Positions 43,830 through 53,206 of a DNA stretch of 64,000 nt are shown here, piece after piece. Both the position numbers and the translations under genes were made by a program. Positions within the stretch are counted from its first letter, which is position 1; every line of letters starts with the position of its first letter. Source of the stretch: Tengunoibacter tsumagoiensis (GTDB taxonomy: Bacteria; Chloroflexota; Ktedonobacteria; Ktedonobacterales; Ktedonobacteraceae). The stretch lies in assembly GCF_003967535.1 (NCBI RefSeq), contig NZ_BIFR01000001.1, positions 3,905,001 to 3,969,000 of the forward strand. Direction: 5' to 3'. The notes beneath the pieces were generated by a model. That model saw only the letters and a list, made by a program, of their open reading frames with translations. It ran no database searches and was not told where the DNA came from.

Positions 43830-45137
43830 ATGGCAGACGTACAGCCATTGCGAGGATTGCGTTACGCACCAGAAAAGATCAAGGATCTTGCCAATGTGGT
43901 AACCCCTCCATTTGATGTGATTAGCCATGAGGCGCAGGATCGTTATTATGCGCGTCATCCCTATAATGTCATTCGACTGGAGCTTGGCCACCAGGGCACG
44001 AACGATACCTCGCTGAGTACGGTCTATTCGCGAGCTGCCGCAACCTTTGCCGAGTGGCGCGTTCAACAGGTGCTTCAGCAAGAGAACACGGCATGCTACT
44101 ATCTTTACCAGCAAAGCTTTCTCTATCAGGGACAGAGCTATACACGAACAAGCCTACTGGCACGCGTTCGGCTGGAACCCTGGGAGAAACGCATTGTGCT
44201 GCCTCACGAGCACACACGCACCAAAGATAAAGAGGATCGCTTACAGTTGTTGCGCGCCTGTGCCACAAACTTTAGTCCGATTATGTGCATGTATGAAGAT
44301 CCACAGGGGCGCATCCGCCGTCTCCTCAACACATATGCAGAGCAAGCCGAAGTACAGCTTACTGATGAGGTAGGAGAACAGCACCGCTTACATCCTATTA
44401 CTGATGCACAACAGATTGCCGCTATCCAGGATTTCTTTCGAGAGCGCCAGATATATATTGCCGACGGACATCATCGCTATACAACTGCTCTCACTTATCG
44501 CGAAGAGATCCGAGAACAACGCAAGGAGCTTCATCCTCAGGACGCTGCTAACTTTGTCATGATGGCACTCATTGACCTCGATGATCCTGGCATGCTTGTC
44601 TTACCAACGCATCGCCTCCTGAATCATCTCAGTTCTGAACAGCTCGCTGTTCTTATACCTGAGCGATTAGGAGCCTATTTCACTGTTGAGCCAGCCTCCA
44701 GCACCGCAACTCAGGCAGAGCTCATCGCTCATCTGGCGCAACGCGGACAGGAACAGCCCACACTCATGGTACAGACGGAGGCACAGATGCTCTTCCTGCG
44801 CATCAATGAGGGTGGAAGACAAGAGATGGAACGGAGTGGACACGGCGAAGCCTGGAATGCTCTGGATGTCGCACAGGTACAACGATTGATACTCGAACGC
44901 CTGCTGGGGATTACTGCAGATCAGGTGGCGGCTGGTAACTATATACGCTATACTCACGAGACAGCTGAGGCCCTGCAAGCTATTGCACAGAAACAAGCTC
45001 AGGCTGTTATCTTACTCAACGGGCTTCCTTTTCGACAAGTGCGCGACGTGGCCCAGGCCGATGAAAGGATGCCTCAAAAATCAACTTACCTCTACCCAAA
45101 ACTCATAAGCGGGTTGGTGATGAATCCATTATGGTGA
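43830..45137 (+). CDS. DUF1015-family protein
   Basis: A 435-residue cytoplasmic protein with the DUF1015 landmarks: PLRGLRYAPEKIKDLANVVTPPFDVIS at the start, NVIRLELG, then IVLPHEHTRTKDKEDRLQLLRACATNFSPIMCMYED, and IYIADGHHRYTTALTYREE, where the GHHRY block is the most conserved part. Family function is not established, although it often occurs near serine biosynthesis genes in Firmicutes; no such genes are here. Followed after 10 bases by an FAD oxidoreductase, so they likely form an operon. A possible structured leader lies upstream. Confidence 0.9.
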   Translation: MADVQPLRGLRYAPEKIKDLANVVTPPFDVISHEAQDRYYARHPYNVIRLELGHQGTNDTSLSTVYSRAAATFAEWRVQQVLQQENTACYYLYQQSFLYQGQSYTRTSLLARVRLEPWEKRIVLPHEHTRTKDKEDRLQLLRACATNFSPIMCMYEDPQGRIRRLLNTYAEQAEVQLTDEVGEQHRLHPITDAQQIAAIQDFFRERQIYIADGHHRYTTALTYREEIREQRKELHPQDAANFVMMALIDLDDPGMLVLPTHRLLNHLSSEQLAVLIPERLGAYFTVEPASSTATQAELIAHLAQRGQEQPTLMVQTEAQMLFLRINEGGRQEMERSGHGEAWNALDVAQVQRLILERLLGITADQVAAGNYIRYTHETAEALQAIAQKQAQAVILLNGLPFRQVRDVAQADERMPQKSTYLYPKLISGLVMNPLW

Positions 45138-45147
45138 GGAGCAGAAA

Positions 45148-46455
45148 ATGATACTTATTGTCGGCGCTGGTCTGGCCGGTTTAACATGCGCCAAAATGCT
45201 TTCAGAAGCTGGTCGCCAGGTACTGGTTCTCGAGGCTGGGGATCAGATTGGTGGTCGTGTCCGCACAGATTATCATGAGGATGGCTATCGCTTAGATCGA
45301 GGCTTTCAGGTTCTCTTTACTTCCTATCCGGCAGCCGAACGCCATCTCGATTTTACGACGCTCAAACAACGCAAATTTGAACCCGGGGCACTTCTGGTGA
45401 AAGGCAAAAAGCGCTATGAGATTACTGATCCATTGCGCGAGCCAATGCACACAGTTAGAAGCCTCTTAAATCCCCTTGTCCCCACGCTCGATAAGATGCG
45501 TGTGCTGCGCTTACGTATGCAGGTTGCCCAACCATCAGTGGGTGAGATCTTTGCAGGTAAATTACAGGAAGATGGGCAGGATGAGTCAACTGAGGCTTAT
45601 CTGCGCAACGCGGGCTTCTCTGATACCTTTCTAGATAATTTTGTTCGACCTTTTTATGGTGGAATCTTCCTGGATCGCTCACTTTCAACCAGTGCTCGGA
45701 TGTTTCAATTTACCTTTAAAATGCTGGCACAGGGGGATATTATTATCCCTGCCGAAGGGATTCAACGCATCCCAGAGCAGCTCGCAGCCGCTTTACCCAA
45801 AGGGAGCGTACGCTGCAATGCACGTGTGAAAGAGCTCATTGTACAAGAGGGTCAGGTTAAAGGAGTTGTGCTGGTCAATGGAGAGACGCTTCAAGCCGAG
45901 CAGGTTGTGGTCGCCACTGCCAGTCCCATTGCAGAGCGCTTTGTACATACCCCTCTCCCGACACAGCCAGTTAGTGCAGTCTGTCTCTACTTCGCTGGCG
46001 ATGAACGGCTCTACTCGCAGCGCAAGATTCTGTTGAATACCGATCCACAGGCGTATATCAACAACGCGGTTCTTCTCACAAATATCGCTCCTACCTATGC
46101 CCCACCGCGCAAACATCTTCTCTCTGTGACGGTCCTGGGGAATCCAGGCGAGGACGATGAAGAGATCGAACGACGCTGCCGCGAGGAGCTAACCGGCTGG
46201 TTCCCAGACAATGATCTCAGGCACTGGCAGCTTCTGGGACTCTATCGCATCCCCTTTGCTCAGTTTGCTCAGCTCCCTGGCACATTTGACCAGCTTCCCG
46301 GCAATACAACAACGATTGAAGGGCTTTACCTGGCAGGAGAGTATACTCAGTCAAGCAGTATCCAGGGTGCAATGCACAGCGGGGAACATGCAGCCAGGGC
46401 GATCCTGGAGACACCTGAGCGTTTAGAAAGCGAGCGCACAAAAGCTGCTCACTAA
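45148..46455 (+). CDS. FAD-dependent amine oxidase-like oxidoreductase
   Basis: A 435-residue flavoprotein. N-terminal dinucleotide motif ILIVGAGLAGLTCAKMLSEAGRQVLVLEAGDQIGGRVRTD (about 2-41), then YRLDRGFQVLFTSYPAAERHLD. The second FAD contact at the C-terminus is EGLYLAGEYTQSSSIQGAMHSGEHAARAIL. The sequence resembles the protoporphyrinogen oxidase/phytoene desaturase-like proteins; the substrate is unknown. It has GGTGAGGAGCAGAAA before the ATG and follows DUF1015 closely, suggesting a shared transcript. Confidence 0.88.
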   Translation: MILIVGAGLAGLTCAKMLSEAGRQVLVLEAGDQIGGRVRTDYHEDGYRLDRGFQVLFTSYPAAERHLDFTTLKQRKFEPGALLVKGKKRYEITDPLREPMHTVRSLLNPLVPTLDKMRVLRLRMQVAQPSVGEIFAGKLQEDGQDESTEAYLRNAGFSDTFLDNFVRPFYGGIFLDRSLSTSARMFQFTFKMLAQGDIIIPAEGIQRIPEQLAAALPKGSVRCNARVKELIVQEGQVKGVVLVNGETLQAEQVVVATASPIAERFVHTPLPTQPVSAVCLYFAGDERLYSQRKILLNTDPQAYINNAVLLTNIAPTYAPPRKHLLSVTVLGNPGEDDEEIERRCREELTGWFPDNDLRHWQLLGLYRIPFAQFAQLPGTFDQLPGNTTTIEGLYLAGEYTQSSSIQGAMHSGEHAARAILETPERLESERTKAAH

Positions 46456-46459
46456 ACCA

Positions 46460-46639
46460 GTTGCTTGTCTCCTTCCACATGTTCCGGTTTTGACTGGATC
46501 AGCACCTCTTTTTTCAACATTAGAGATAGAGGGGCGGGCTTTGGCAAAACCAGAAGAGGCGGAAGGAGCGTAGCTGGTCTGGTTGAATGAGCTTCCCAGG
46601 TTCATTTATGATTAACCTGGAGTTAGCGAGACAAGCAAC
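46460..46639. repeat. 180-bp intergenic block bounded by 12-bp inverted repeats
   Basis: GTTGCTTGTCTC (46460-46471) and GAGACAAGCAAC (46628-46639) bracket the gap between convergent genes. Inside are GGTTTTG/CAAAACC (46486-46492, 46545-46551) and CCAGGTT/AACCTGG (46596-46602, 46614-46620). It may be an elaborate terminator or a small non-coding mobile element; no coding sequence is present. Confidence 0.4.
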
Positions 46640-46679
46640 CTCCCCAATTTGTGAGCCCTTCCAGAATCAGGCCCGGTCT

Positions 46680-48329
46680 TTAATCCGGTTGAAACATGTC
46701 AATGGGAAAGGCATTGAGCATTCCATGCCGCAATGATTCAACCATCAAGCGAAGAGGGCCTTGCTCAATAGAAATTCGGAAGAGGGCGCGTGGAAAAGGC
46801 TGCTCAAGTACAGAGATACCTGAGGCTGGATCTAACAGCGTCGCCACCGCCTGAAGCAGTGGAACCTCATCCTGACGACCCGCTTGTTTGAAAAGAGCCA
46901 CCTGCCGAAGAAGGCGCTGCTGATAGAGTATACGCCATTTATCATCGACAAGCTCTTCAATGGCTTCTTTCACAATCTGTTCCAGTAAAGCACGCTGCTC
47001 GGCTTCACGTGCCTTGCTCTTGCGCCCTGTGCGGCCACGGCCAGAGCCCTCAGAAAGATCCTGTGCCGTCCAATAGCGACCAATATAGGGCTCTATCGCT
47101 TCCATAGGCTCAAAAAGCCAGGAGGCAAATTCTTTAATCTGATAGAGCTCGTCACCTCGTTGCCCAAGTGCATAGGTAGCCGGTGTGAGAGGGAGAGGAT
47201 CTGCTATAATCCCGACCTCTGATTGCTCAACGGGGCGTATCTCAATCAGGGGTCGCCAGATGGAATAGGCGATCGGCAATTTAAAGCGCGAACGCTTATT
47301 GAGGGCGCGGGCCTCAATAATCAATGCTCGAGCATATTCAAACGGGACAGAAAAATTCGAAAAACCTTGCTCTTGCAGATCATCCACCAGCGACTTCCAC
47401 TGCTCAGCATCCATCTCATCAACGCCGTAGCAATCTTTAATGCCTTTTTGATCCAGAGATAGTACGTTGACCCCTTTCACAAGGCCATCTGGACGTTGCC
47501 AGGAGAGCATAATGAGCTGAGCACCAGAGCCATCGATTGAGCTCACGCGTGCCTCATACGGCGGCAATGGCTGCGAACGTGCAGCTATCATCGCAGCATC
47601 CTCTACTCCCAGCATTGATTGCATCGTTAAACGTCCAAGCACTGCTCGCGAGAGCTGCTTGATCTGCCGGTTAGAGGTGGTCGTCATTAAGCGATTCAGA
47701 GCTGGCATGGTCTGATGAACTGCAATTGGTCCTAATTGCTCAAGAGACTCAATCACTGCCGTTACAATCTTGCCAGACTGGTTCTCCAGCAGTGGGATAA
47801 GCAGACTGGCAGCACGTGGATCATTACTATTGCCCAACCACCCAATAAAAGCGAAGCGCCGCTCCAGTGGCATTGAGACAACATCTTCTAGAATCGTCTC
47901 GATGCCCATTTCATCCTGATCAACCAGTTCTAGCAATCGCATCTGCATCTGGCGGATGGCTCCTGCTGGATCGTTTAAGTACTCAATGATGCCATCATCA
48001 GCCATCTCTGAGCCTAGCTCTTTGAGGATGGGCGCAAGGGAAAGCTTCGCGAGATCACTAATCGTTGGATCAGCCACAAAGTCTTCTAAGCCTTCCAGAT
48101 CAAAGTCTGTGGCCAATTCCGTAAGAATGCGCAGTGCAGCCGCCTGAGCCATTGCATCGTTGCTTTGCAGAAGATGCAGAACCTTCTCACGAGCACTCTC
48201 CGCCCACTCTTCATCCAGGCGATCCATATAATGGGACATAGTTTCAGCGTCAATATCTTCGCGGCGGCTAACCGCCAGGAGAATACTATCAACGCTCTCT
48301 TGTGGAGGCCCCTTGCGTCCTCGTGGCAT
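46680..48329 (-). CDS. HEAT-repeat protein of unknown function
   Basis: A 549-residue cytoplasmic protein. The N-terminal about 280 residues form helical HEAT-like repeats (AQAAALRILTELATDFDLEGLEDFVADPTISDLAKLSLAPILKELG; RRFAFIGWLGNSNDPRAASLLIPLLENQSGKIVTAVIESLEQLG). The C-terminal half is mixed alpha/beta with a basic stretch (GRGRTGRKSKAREAEQRALL) and no family I know. The start at 48329 has AAGGAG seven bases upstream; a longer frame to 48413 is rejected. It is downstream of terminase on the same strand, separated by 141 bases. Confidence 0.8.
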   Translation of the reverse strand: MPRGRKGPPQESVDSILLAVSRREDIDAETMSHYMDRLDEEWAESAREKVLHLLQSNDAMAQAAALRILTELATDFDLEGLEDFVADPTISDLAKLSLAPILKELGSEMADDGIIEYLNDPAGAIRQMQMRLLELVDQDEMGIETILEDVVSMPLERRFAFIGWLGNSNDPRAASLLIPLLENQSGKIVTAVIESLEQLGPIAVHQTMPALNRLMTTTSNRQIKQLSRAVLGRLTMQSMLGVEDAAMIAARSQPLPPYEARVSSIDGSGAQLIMLSWQRPDGLVKGVNVLSLDQKGIKDCYGVDEMDAEQWKSLVDDLQEQGFSNFSVPFEYARALIIEARALNKRSRFKLPIAYSIWRPLIEIRPVEQSEVGIIADPLPLTPATYALGQRGDELYQIKEFASWLFEPMEAIEPYIGRYWTAQDLSEGSGRGRTGRKSKAREAEQRALLEQIVKEAIEELVDDKWRILYQQRLLRQVALFKQAGRQDEVPLLQAVATLLDPASGISVLEQPFPRALFRISIEQGPLRLMVESLRHGMLNAFPIDMFQPD

Positions 48330-48470
48330 GAGCAGTCTCCTTGTACCTTCTGGGAGTAGTTGTATGCAGCCCTCATAGGCATACATCAGTGAAAGGCATT
48401 GTACCACGTTCACCTGTCAGAGTCGAGATCAGCATTAGAGACAAAAGCTATACTGATGAGGGGAAACGGC

Positions 48471-49946
48471 TTAAAAACGCCCTTCGTCTCCATACAGTCG
48501 AAGCGGTGGGATACAGGTCGAAAGAGCAGGAGCATTCAGGCTTCCTAATGCTTCTGTCAGCAGAGCCAGACTGATCAAGAAATCGTCATGTCCTTCCGAG
48601 GGATCCACATACATATCAAGTACATTGGGCGCTGGCAAGCGATAACGAGCACGTCGCAGTTGCTGCCAACATTCATTCGCGAGCTCAAAAGGGGCACTGG
48701 CCTGGAGATAGAGCTTCAAACGACCGCTATTAATGAGAGCAAGCAACTGGTAGGCCAGCCGAGATTTACTGGGGCGCGTAAAATGAAAGGTTGTGACCCG
48801 CTCTGCACTATAGCGATCCTCTAACAATGAGGCCAGCCCTGCTCCTAATCCGGTTCCATCAATAACGATTGCGCGTATATTCCATTGCTCAATGAGCATG
48901 CTAATGGCCGCATATTGCTCAAGATAGCGTGCTCCATGCCAGCGCTGCTGATAGACGACTTCAATCACCGGGAGATTAAGCTCATTGTAGCGTACCCGCC
49001 CGATACTCAGGACGGTCCAATCACGCTGTTTCGCTACTGGCAGGGCGATGCTCCCGGCGGCCCGCTCTTCTCCTGCAATATCTAATCCAGCCAGATAGCA
49101 GCCCCCCTCACCCGGAGCTCCTTCCCAGATATGACTTCCCTGCAATAACTTCTGCTGCATAGGAGTCAAAAAATAATCGGCTCCATTAATAGGACGCAAG
49201 TAATATTGAGTCTGAATGGCCTGATGCTCTTCACCCAGTCGCGCTATCTCCTGCTCCACGTAATGCCGGTAGGCACTATTCACAGCAGCCAGAATCCGCC
49301 AATCATATTCAAAATGAAGTTGTATACCAGTCCGCTGCTCAAACTCTCTATTCCTAGCCTGCTGCTGTGCAAGGAGCGTCCGGTCAGACCAGGCTGTACC
49401 ATAAAGGACGGTCGTGGCATTTGTGGTCGAGGCCATCGGGCGAAAATCGCGATCAAACTTTTCTGCGCTCACATCTTGCGCCTCATCGATCTCTAATAAA
49501 AGACTCGCTGTTGCACCTACGACATTACTTTCTGGTGCCGCAGAGAAAAACATCACTCGTGGCCCAATCTGATTGCGCACCAGCAGCTGATCAGCGCGAG
49601 GAGCCAGTCCCACTATCTGGCCATAGCTCTGCCAGATCCGCTTTCGCGTGAGTGGAGTCTCCAGCAATGAGAGAAGGCGAAGTCTGCTATGCAGAATCTG
49701 CGGTCGAAACGTTGGGGCTGCTTTGACGATTACTCCCTCTGACTGATAAAACAGGAGATAGGCTTCGAGAACGGCTGATAACTGATTTTTGCCGGACTGA
49801 CGAGCCATCATGACGGTGAAGATATGGCCCTGTTCTGTATAAATCGAGCGCACAATAGCTTCGGCGATAAGCTCTTGATAGGGATAAAGCGGCTTGCCTA
49901 ATATTTGCTGTGCAAACTGCGCAACAGTGAGTGGAGGGCGTTGCAT
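48471..49946 (-). CDS. terL: Phage terminase large subunit
   Basis: A 491-residue DNA-packaging motor. The ATPase part has Walker A-like MMARQSGKNQLSAVLEAYLL (about 46-65), VVKAAP-type strand, and Walker B LLLEIDEAQDVSAEKFD (about 150-166) with a downstream coupling motif GTAWSDRTLLAQQQ. The nuclease part is RNase H-like: AGLDIAGEE, IVIDGTGLGAGLASLL, and HDDFLISLALL with the metal-binding Asps. It cuts and pumps DNA into proheads. It stands alone on the minus strand, away from the capsid genes, behind its own promoter with upstream dyads. No small terminase subunit was recognised. Confidence 0.92.
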   Translation of the reverse strand: MQRPPLTVAQFAQQILGKPLYPYQELIAEAIVRSIYTEQGHIFTVMMARQSGKNQLSAVLEAYLLFYQSEGVIVKAAPTFRPQILHSRLRLLSLLETPLTRKRIWQSYGQIVGLAPRADQLLVRNQIGPRVMFFSAAPESNVVGATASLLLEIDEAQDVSAEKFDRDFRPMASTTNATTVLYGTAWSDRTLLAQQQARNREFEQRTGIQLHFEYDWRILAAVNSAYRHYVEQEIARLGEEHQAIQTQYYLRPINGADYFLTPMQQKLLQGSHIWEGAPGEGGCYLAGLDIAGEERAAGSIALPVAKQRDWTVLSIGRVRYNELNLPVIEVVYQQRWHGARYLEQYAAISMLIEQWNIRAIVIDGTGLGAGLASLLEDRYSAERVTTFHFTRPSKSRLAYQLLALINSGRLKLYLQASAPFELANECWQQLRRARYRLPAPNVLDMYVDPSEGHDDFLISLALLTEALGSLNAPALSTCIPPLRLYGDEGRF

Positions 49947-50016
49947 AGTCTATTTTCTCGGAGGAGATGAAGAGGGGAGAGAGAAGTAAAATAACGCTAT
50001 TCTTCGTACAATTATC

Positions 50017-50126
50017 ATTGTAACATACAATGAGCCTTGCTTCAAGGGGGCGAATAAAGAACTTTTAAAAGAACCTTTAGTAGTACGTCTCTGTACTCTC
50101 ATTGGTGCAGTACGCCTCTGTACTCT
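50017..50126 (-). promoter_or_regulatory. terL promoter with two upstream AGTAC dyads
   Basis: On the minus strand TTGAAG (50040-50045) and TACAAT (50017-50022) are 17 bases apart. Upstream are two 18-bp direct repeats, AGTACG(T/C)CTCTGTACTCT (50082-50099 and 50109-50126), each containing the dyad AGTAC-N6-GTACT, with 27 bases between starts. Relative to the predicted start (about 50010) their centres are near -81 and -108, a position typical of activator sites. A receiver-domain gene ends ten bases further upstream. Confidence 0.6.
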
Positions 50127-50135
50127 TAGCAGGGA

Positions 50136-50615
50136 TTAAAAGAGAACAGCAGGGGATTGGTAACGAGCAAGTTTTTCTAATAACACATCAAGATAAAATG
50201 GTTTGCCGATAAGATCGCTGGCACCGGAAACCATGCCCACTGAGGAGACCGTCACGTCATCGGAGATTGCAATAATGGGCAAGGCAGATAGAGTGGGATG
50301 GAGGCTTAAACGAGAGGCCAGTTCATATCCTGACACGTCTGGCATCATTAAATCAAGCAGAAGGAGCGATGGCAGAGATCGCATCTGGCCCTGTCTTCTG
50401 GAGCGCTCAATCTGTTCTAAAAAAGGATAGACCCTCCGACTTTCAAAGAGGCCCAGACCGGCATAGCCTTCGTTCTCCAATACCATCATAAGAACAGATA
50501 AAATGGCATGATCATCATCTACTACCAGAATATAGGGCTCATGGAAGGTAAATTGAGGGGTGCAATAAGCTCCTTCTGGTATAACCTCATTCGCGGGGTA
50601 ATCAAAATATTTCAT
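50136..50615 (-). CDS. Response-regulator receiver protein
   Basis: A 159-residue protein with a 30-residue N-terminal extension before a receiver domain: PYILVVDDDHAILSVLMMVLENEGY (acidic pocket), phospho-Asp in SLLLLDLMMPDVSGYELASRL, Ser in PIIAISDDV, and conserved Lys in LIGKPFYLDVLLEKL. No DNA-binding output domain. Start 50615 follows GGGAGAGGATA; an upstream GTG at 50645 is weaker. It lies directly upstream of the dyads and the terL promoter, but without an output domain it cannot itself be the dyad-binding protein. Its kinase is not in the window. Confidence 0.88.
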   Translation of the reverse strand: MKYFDYPANEVIPEGAYCTPQFTFHEPYILVVDDDHAILSVLMMVLENEGYAGLGLFESRRVYPFLEQIERSRRQGQMRSLPSLLLLDLMMPDVSGYELASRLSLHPTLSALPIIAISDDVTVSSVGMVSGASDLIGKPFYLDVLLEKLARYQSPAVLF

Positions 50616-50780
50616 TATCCTCTCCCAATCAGCGTAGTCTCTCACCTGCTACCCTGACCTATTCTACCGCACATAACATCCACTTTTTTATTATAGGCCC
50701 AGATCAAAATATATTTCATCAAATTTCTGTTAAAATATGCGCTCCTTCTGGATTTTTCTTTTGAGGATCTATTCTCATGG

Positions 50781-51452
50781 CTATAATGCTCCACAACCCA
50801 GGCACATGAACAACAACCAGAAAAAGATTCCAGTACAACAACACAGTAGCATTGTCCCCCCGAGCCAGAAGAGATACTCCAACCGCCCCGGACGCAAGAG
50901 CCACCATCGTAACTGATCAAGCCAACGAGAAAAGACCAGACGTTTGCCAGATACCTGGAATTCAAAGAACGTGACACTCTGACGATCTTCATCGGAGATG
51001 GGCAAGCTCTGCCGCATCCACAATCCACGCTCAGACCGAGGCTGGAACGAAGAATGCAAGAGTGGGAGCGTGTCTATCAGGGCAAATCTTCTTTTCTTCT
51101 CTACCAATGCACTGGACACCTGTTCAGGATAGGTATCCACATCATCAATAGTCAGATCGGGGTGAGAGGCTGCCTCAGCAACAATTAAAGACAGCGAAGG
51201 GAGACTGCTCACCGCAGCAAAACCTGGCGATTCATAGTGCCAGGTTGCAGATTGGGGCCACGTTGGAATACGTGTTACATCCTCCTCTGCTTCGGGAAAC
51301 AAGAAACGCGCAGAACGTGGTCGCACCCGCACAATGGCCGATGGATGAGCCGAAGCACGTGGCGGGATTGAAGAAGGCTTTACGAGAAACTGTTGAGAAG
51401 AATGATGCTTCCCAGAAGTACGTGATCGTTTCTTTACTGGAGTAGATGCCAT
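50781..51452 (-). CDS. Tail-anchored membrane protein, unknown
   Basis: A 223-residue protein with a basic, Ser/Pro-rich first 55 residues, a middle acidic/hydrophobic part, and one Cys-rich transmembrane helix at the very C-terminus (YLFWLGGTMLLCCCTGIFFWLLFMCLGC). This topology is that of a tail-anchored cytoplasmic protein. AGGAGAACTGGT precedes the ATG. I do not recognise a family. It is on the same strand as the receiver gene and terL, with 165 bases between. Confidence 0.7.
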   Translation of the reverse strand: MASTPVKKRSRTSGKHHSSQQFLVKPSSIPPRASAHPSAIVRVRPRSARFLFPEAEEDVTRIPTWPQSATWHYESPGFAAVSSLPSLSLIVAEAASHPDLTIDDVDTYPEQVSSALVEKKRRFALIDTLPLLHSSFQPRSERGLWMRQSLPISDEDRQSVTFFEFQVSGKRLVFSRWLDQLRWWLLRPGRLEYLFWLGGTMLLCCCTGIFFWLLFMCLGCGAL

Positions 51453-51886
51453 ACCAGTTCTCCTATCTCAGTTGGAACCTTTCTACAAGAAATCTTCAAT
51501 AGAACCGCCTTCATTCAATTAAACGCAGCATTTTCTTGCTTTATCGGACCAGAAACCACCTGATTAAACACAAGAGATTTGACCTTTTTAACCAGATAAG
51601 AATGCGAATTTTTACTCACTAGCTGGAAATTTTTTCCGACCAGACAAGAAGAAAAGAACCTGTCTCCTGAGAAAGAAACCGGAGGAGAGCCCCCTTTGTG
51701 GATAGAGGCAGCATATATACCTATACCTCTATATTGGCACATATCTTGCACAATTAAAGAATAGGGGGTAGATGTCCGAAAAAATTTCGGGCGTGCGTTA
51801 GCACCAGGGATGGTCCAGTTGACTAACGCCAATATCTCCGGTTACCAAGTTGTGGAATGGGATTTGAGGTATAAGGAGTGTAGGAT
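51453..51886. other. Intergenic region upstream of a sigma-70 gene
   Basis: About 434 bases without a gene. AT-rich; includes direct and inverted CTATACCT-like runs near 51715-51735 and an AAGGAG ribosome binding site just before 51887. No clear promoter could be picked among several near-matches. Confidence 0.35.
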
Positions 51887-53020
51887 ATGGTAGCCATTAT
51901 CAAACAGGCGAGCACACAAAGAGAGACAGCACTTGACGTACAGCCGCCTTTGGCCTCAGGACAGGGCGAAGTGCAGCAAATACACAAGAATTCGACGGCT
52001 CGCCATAGAGCTGGAACAAGCAGAAAGGGAAAAGTAGCCAGTCGTAAAAAAGGTGAGAAGACCAGTGAACTTTCATCATGGAATGAGGACGAGACTTTTC
52101 CAGAAGGGTCCGAAAGCACCGAGCGACGCCAAAAAACAAGCTCGACAGACTTCCATGAAGATGATGAGTACCTGGAAGAAGAAGATCCCGATGAGAACGA
52201 GGTTGAGAATGCGATCCGACAATATCTAGCCGAAATTGGCCGCTATCCCTTGCTCAAAGCGGAGCAAGAGATGCAGTTGGCAAAGCGTATTATCGCTGGC
52301 GATCTCGAAGCCCAGCAACGGCTCGTAGAAGCCAATCTGCGTCTGGTCGTCAGCATCGCCAAACGCTATAATAATCATGGTGTCTCCCTCTTAGACCTTA
52401 TTCAAGAGGGGAATCTCGGGCTCATTCGAGCGGCGCAAAAGTTCGATCCAGTACGAGGTTTTCGCTTTAGCACGTATGCGACCTGGTGGATTCGCCAGGC
52501 GATCAGCCGCGCAATTGCTGAACACACGCGCACGATCCATATCCCTGTTCATGTTGTCGAACTCATTTATAAGATGAAACGGGTTACACGCCAGCTTTAT
52601 CAGGATCTCGGGCGCGATCCTTTTCCTGAAGAGATTGCGCGGGCTATCCACCTTAGCAAAGAACGCATCGTAGAGCTACAAAGTATGGCTGAAGCGCCTA
52701 TCTCTCTCGATGCCCCTCTGATTGAGGATGAACAGTACCATCTCGCAGATATGCTTGAAGATACTCATGCTGCCGCCCCTGCTGATGTGGTCACCCATCA
52801 GGTACTACGCGATCAGATTGGCCGCGCCCTCGAGACTCTGAATCAACGCGAACGTCAGGTCATTGAATTACGCTACGGCCTTCATGATGGTTATTGCCAT
52901 ACACTTGAAGAATTGAGCGCTTACTTCAAGTTGACCCGAGAGCGTATTCGCCAGATTGAAGTAAAGGCACTGCGTACCCTTCGGCAACCTATTCAGGTTC
53001 ATCTCCTGGATTTTGTCTGA
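51887..53020 (+). CDS. SigA-related (group 1/2) RNA polymerase sigma factor
   Basis: A 377-residue sigma-70 protein. The first about 100 residues are disordered, first basic then acidic ([20 protein letters not shown]). Region 1.2 is [26 protein letters not shown]. Region 2 is [81 protein letters not shown]. Region 3 is intact, and region 4 ends [29 protein letters not shown]. Without the long nonconserved region of RpoD it may be an alternative (group 2) sigma or the principal one of this phylum; the window cannot decide. It lies between the terL and capsid units. Confidence 0.92.
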   Translation: MVAIIKQASTQRETALDVQPPLASGQGEVQQIHKNSTARHRAGTSRKGKVASRKKGEKTSELSSWNEDETFPEGSESTERRQKTSSTDFHEDDEYLEEEDPDENEVENAIRQYLAEIGRYPLLKAEQEMQLAKRIIAGDLEAQQRLVEANLRLVVSIAKRYNNHGVSLLDLIQEGNLGLIRAAQKFDPVRGFRFSTYATWWIRQAISRAIAEHTRTIHIPVHVVELIYKMKRVTRQLYQDLGRDPFPEEIARAIHLSKERIVELQSMAEAPISLDAPLIEDEQYHLADMLEDTHAAAPADVVTHQVLRDQIGRALETLNQRERQVIELRYGLHDGYCHTLEELSAYFKLTRERIRQIEVKALRTLRQPIQVHLLDFV

Positions 53021-53206
53021 TGCGCTTCTCTGGAGAGTAACCCTGACAAACTATAATCTAATGGTTTTATGCAATGAATTGTGAACTACCACGAAGCTGA
53101 AGAACTTGCGGTTTTCTCGCCGCTGTCGTATGAATATGCTTCAATAGGTACTTTGACAATAATTCTAGTACGAATGGCTCATTTGCACTCTATCAGAGAG
53201 TTTACG

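Noticed and set aside
50642..51028. Cys/Ser-rich minus-strand frame of 128 codons
   Set aside because: Overlaps the better-supported tail-anchored protein gene in another frame and has no ribosome binding site.
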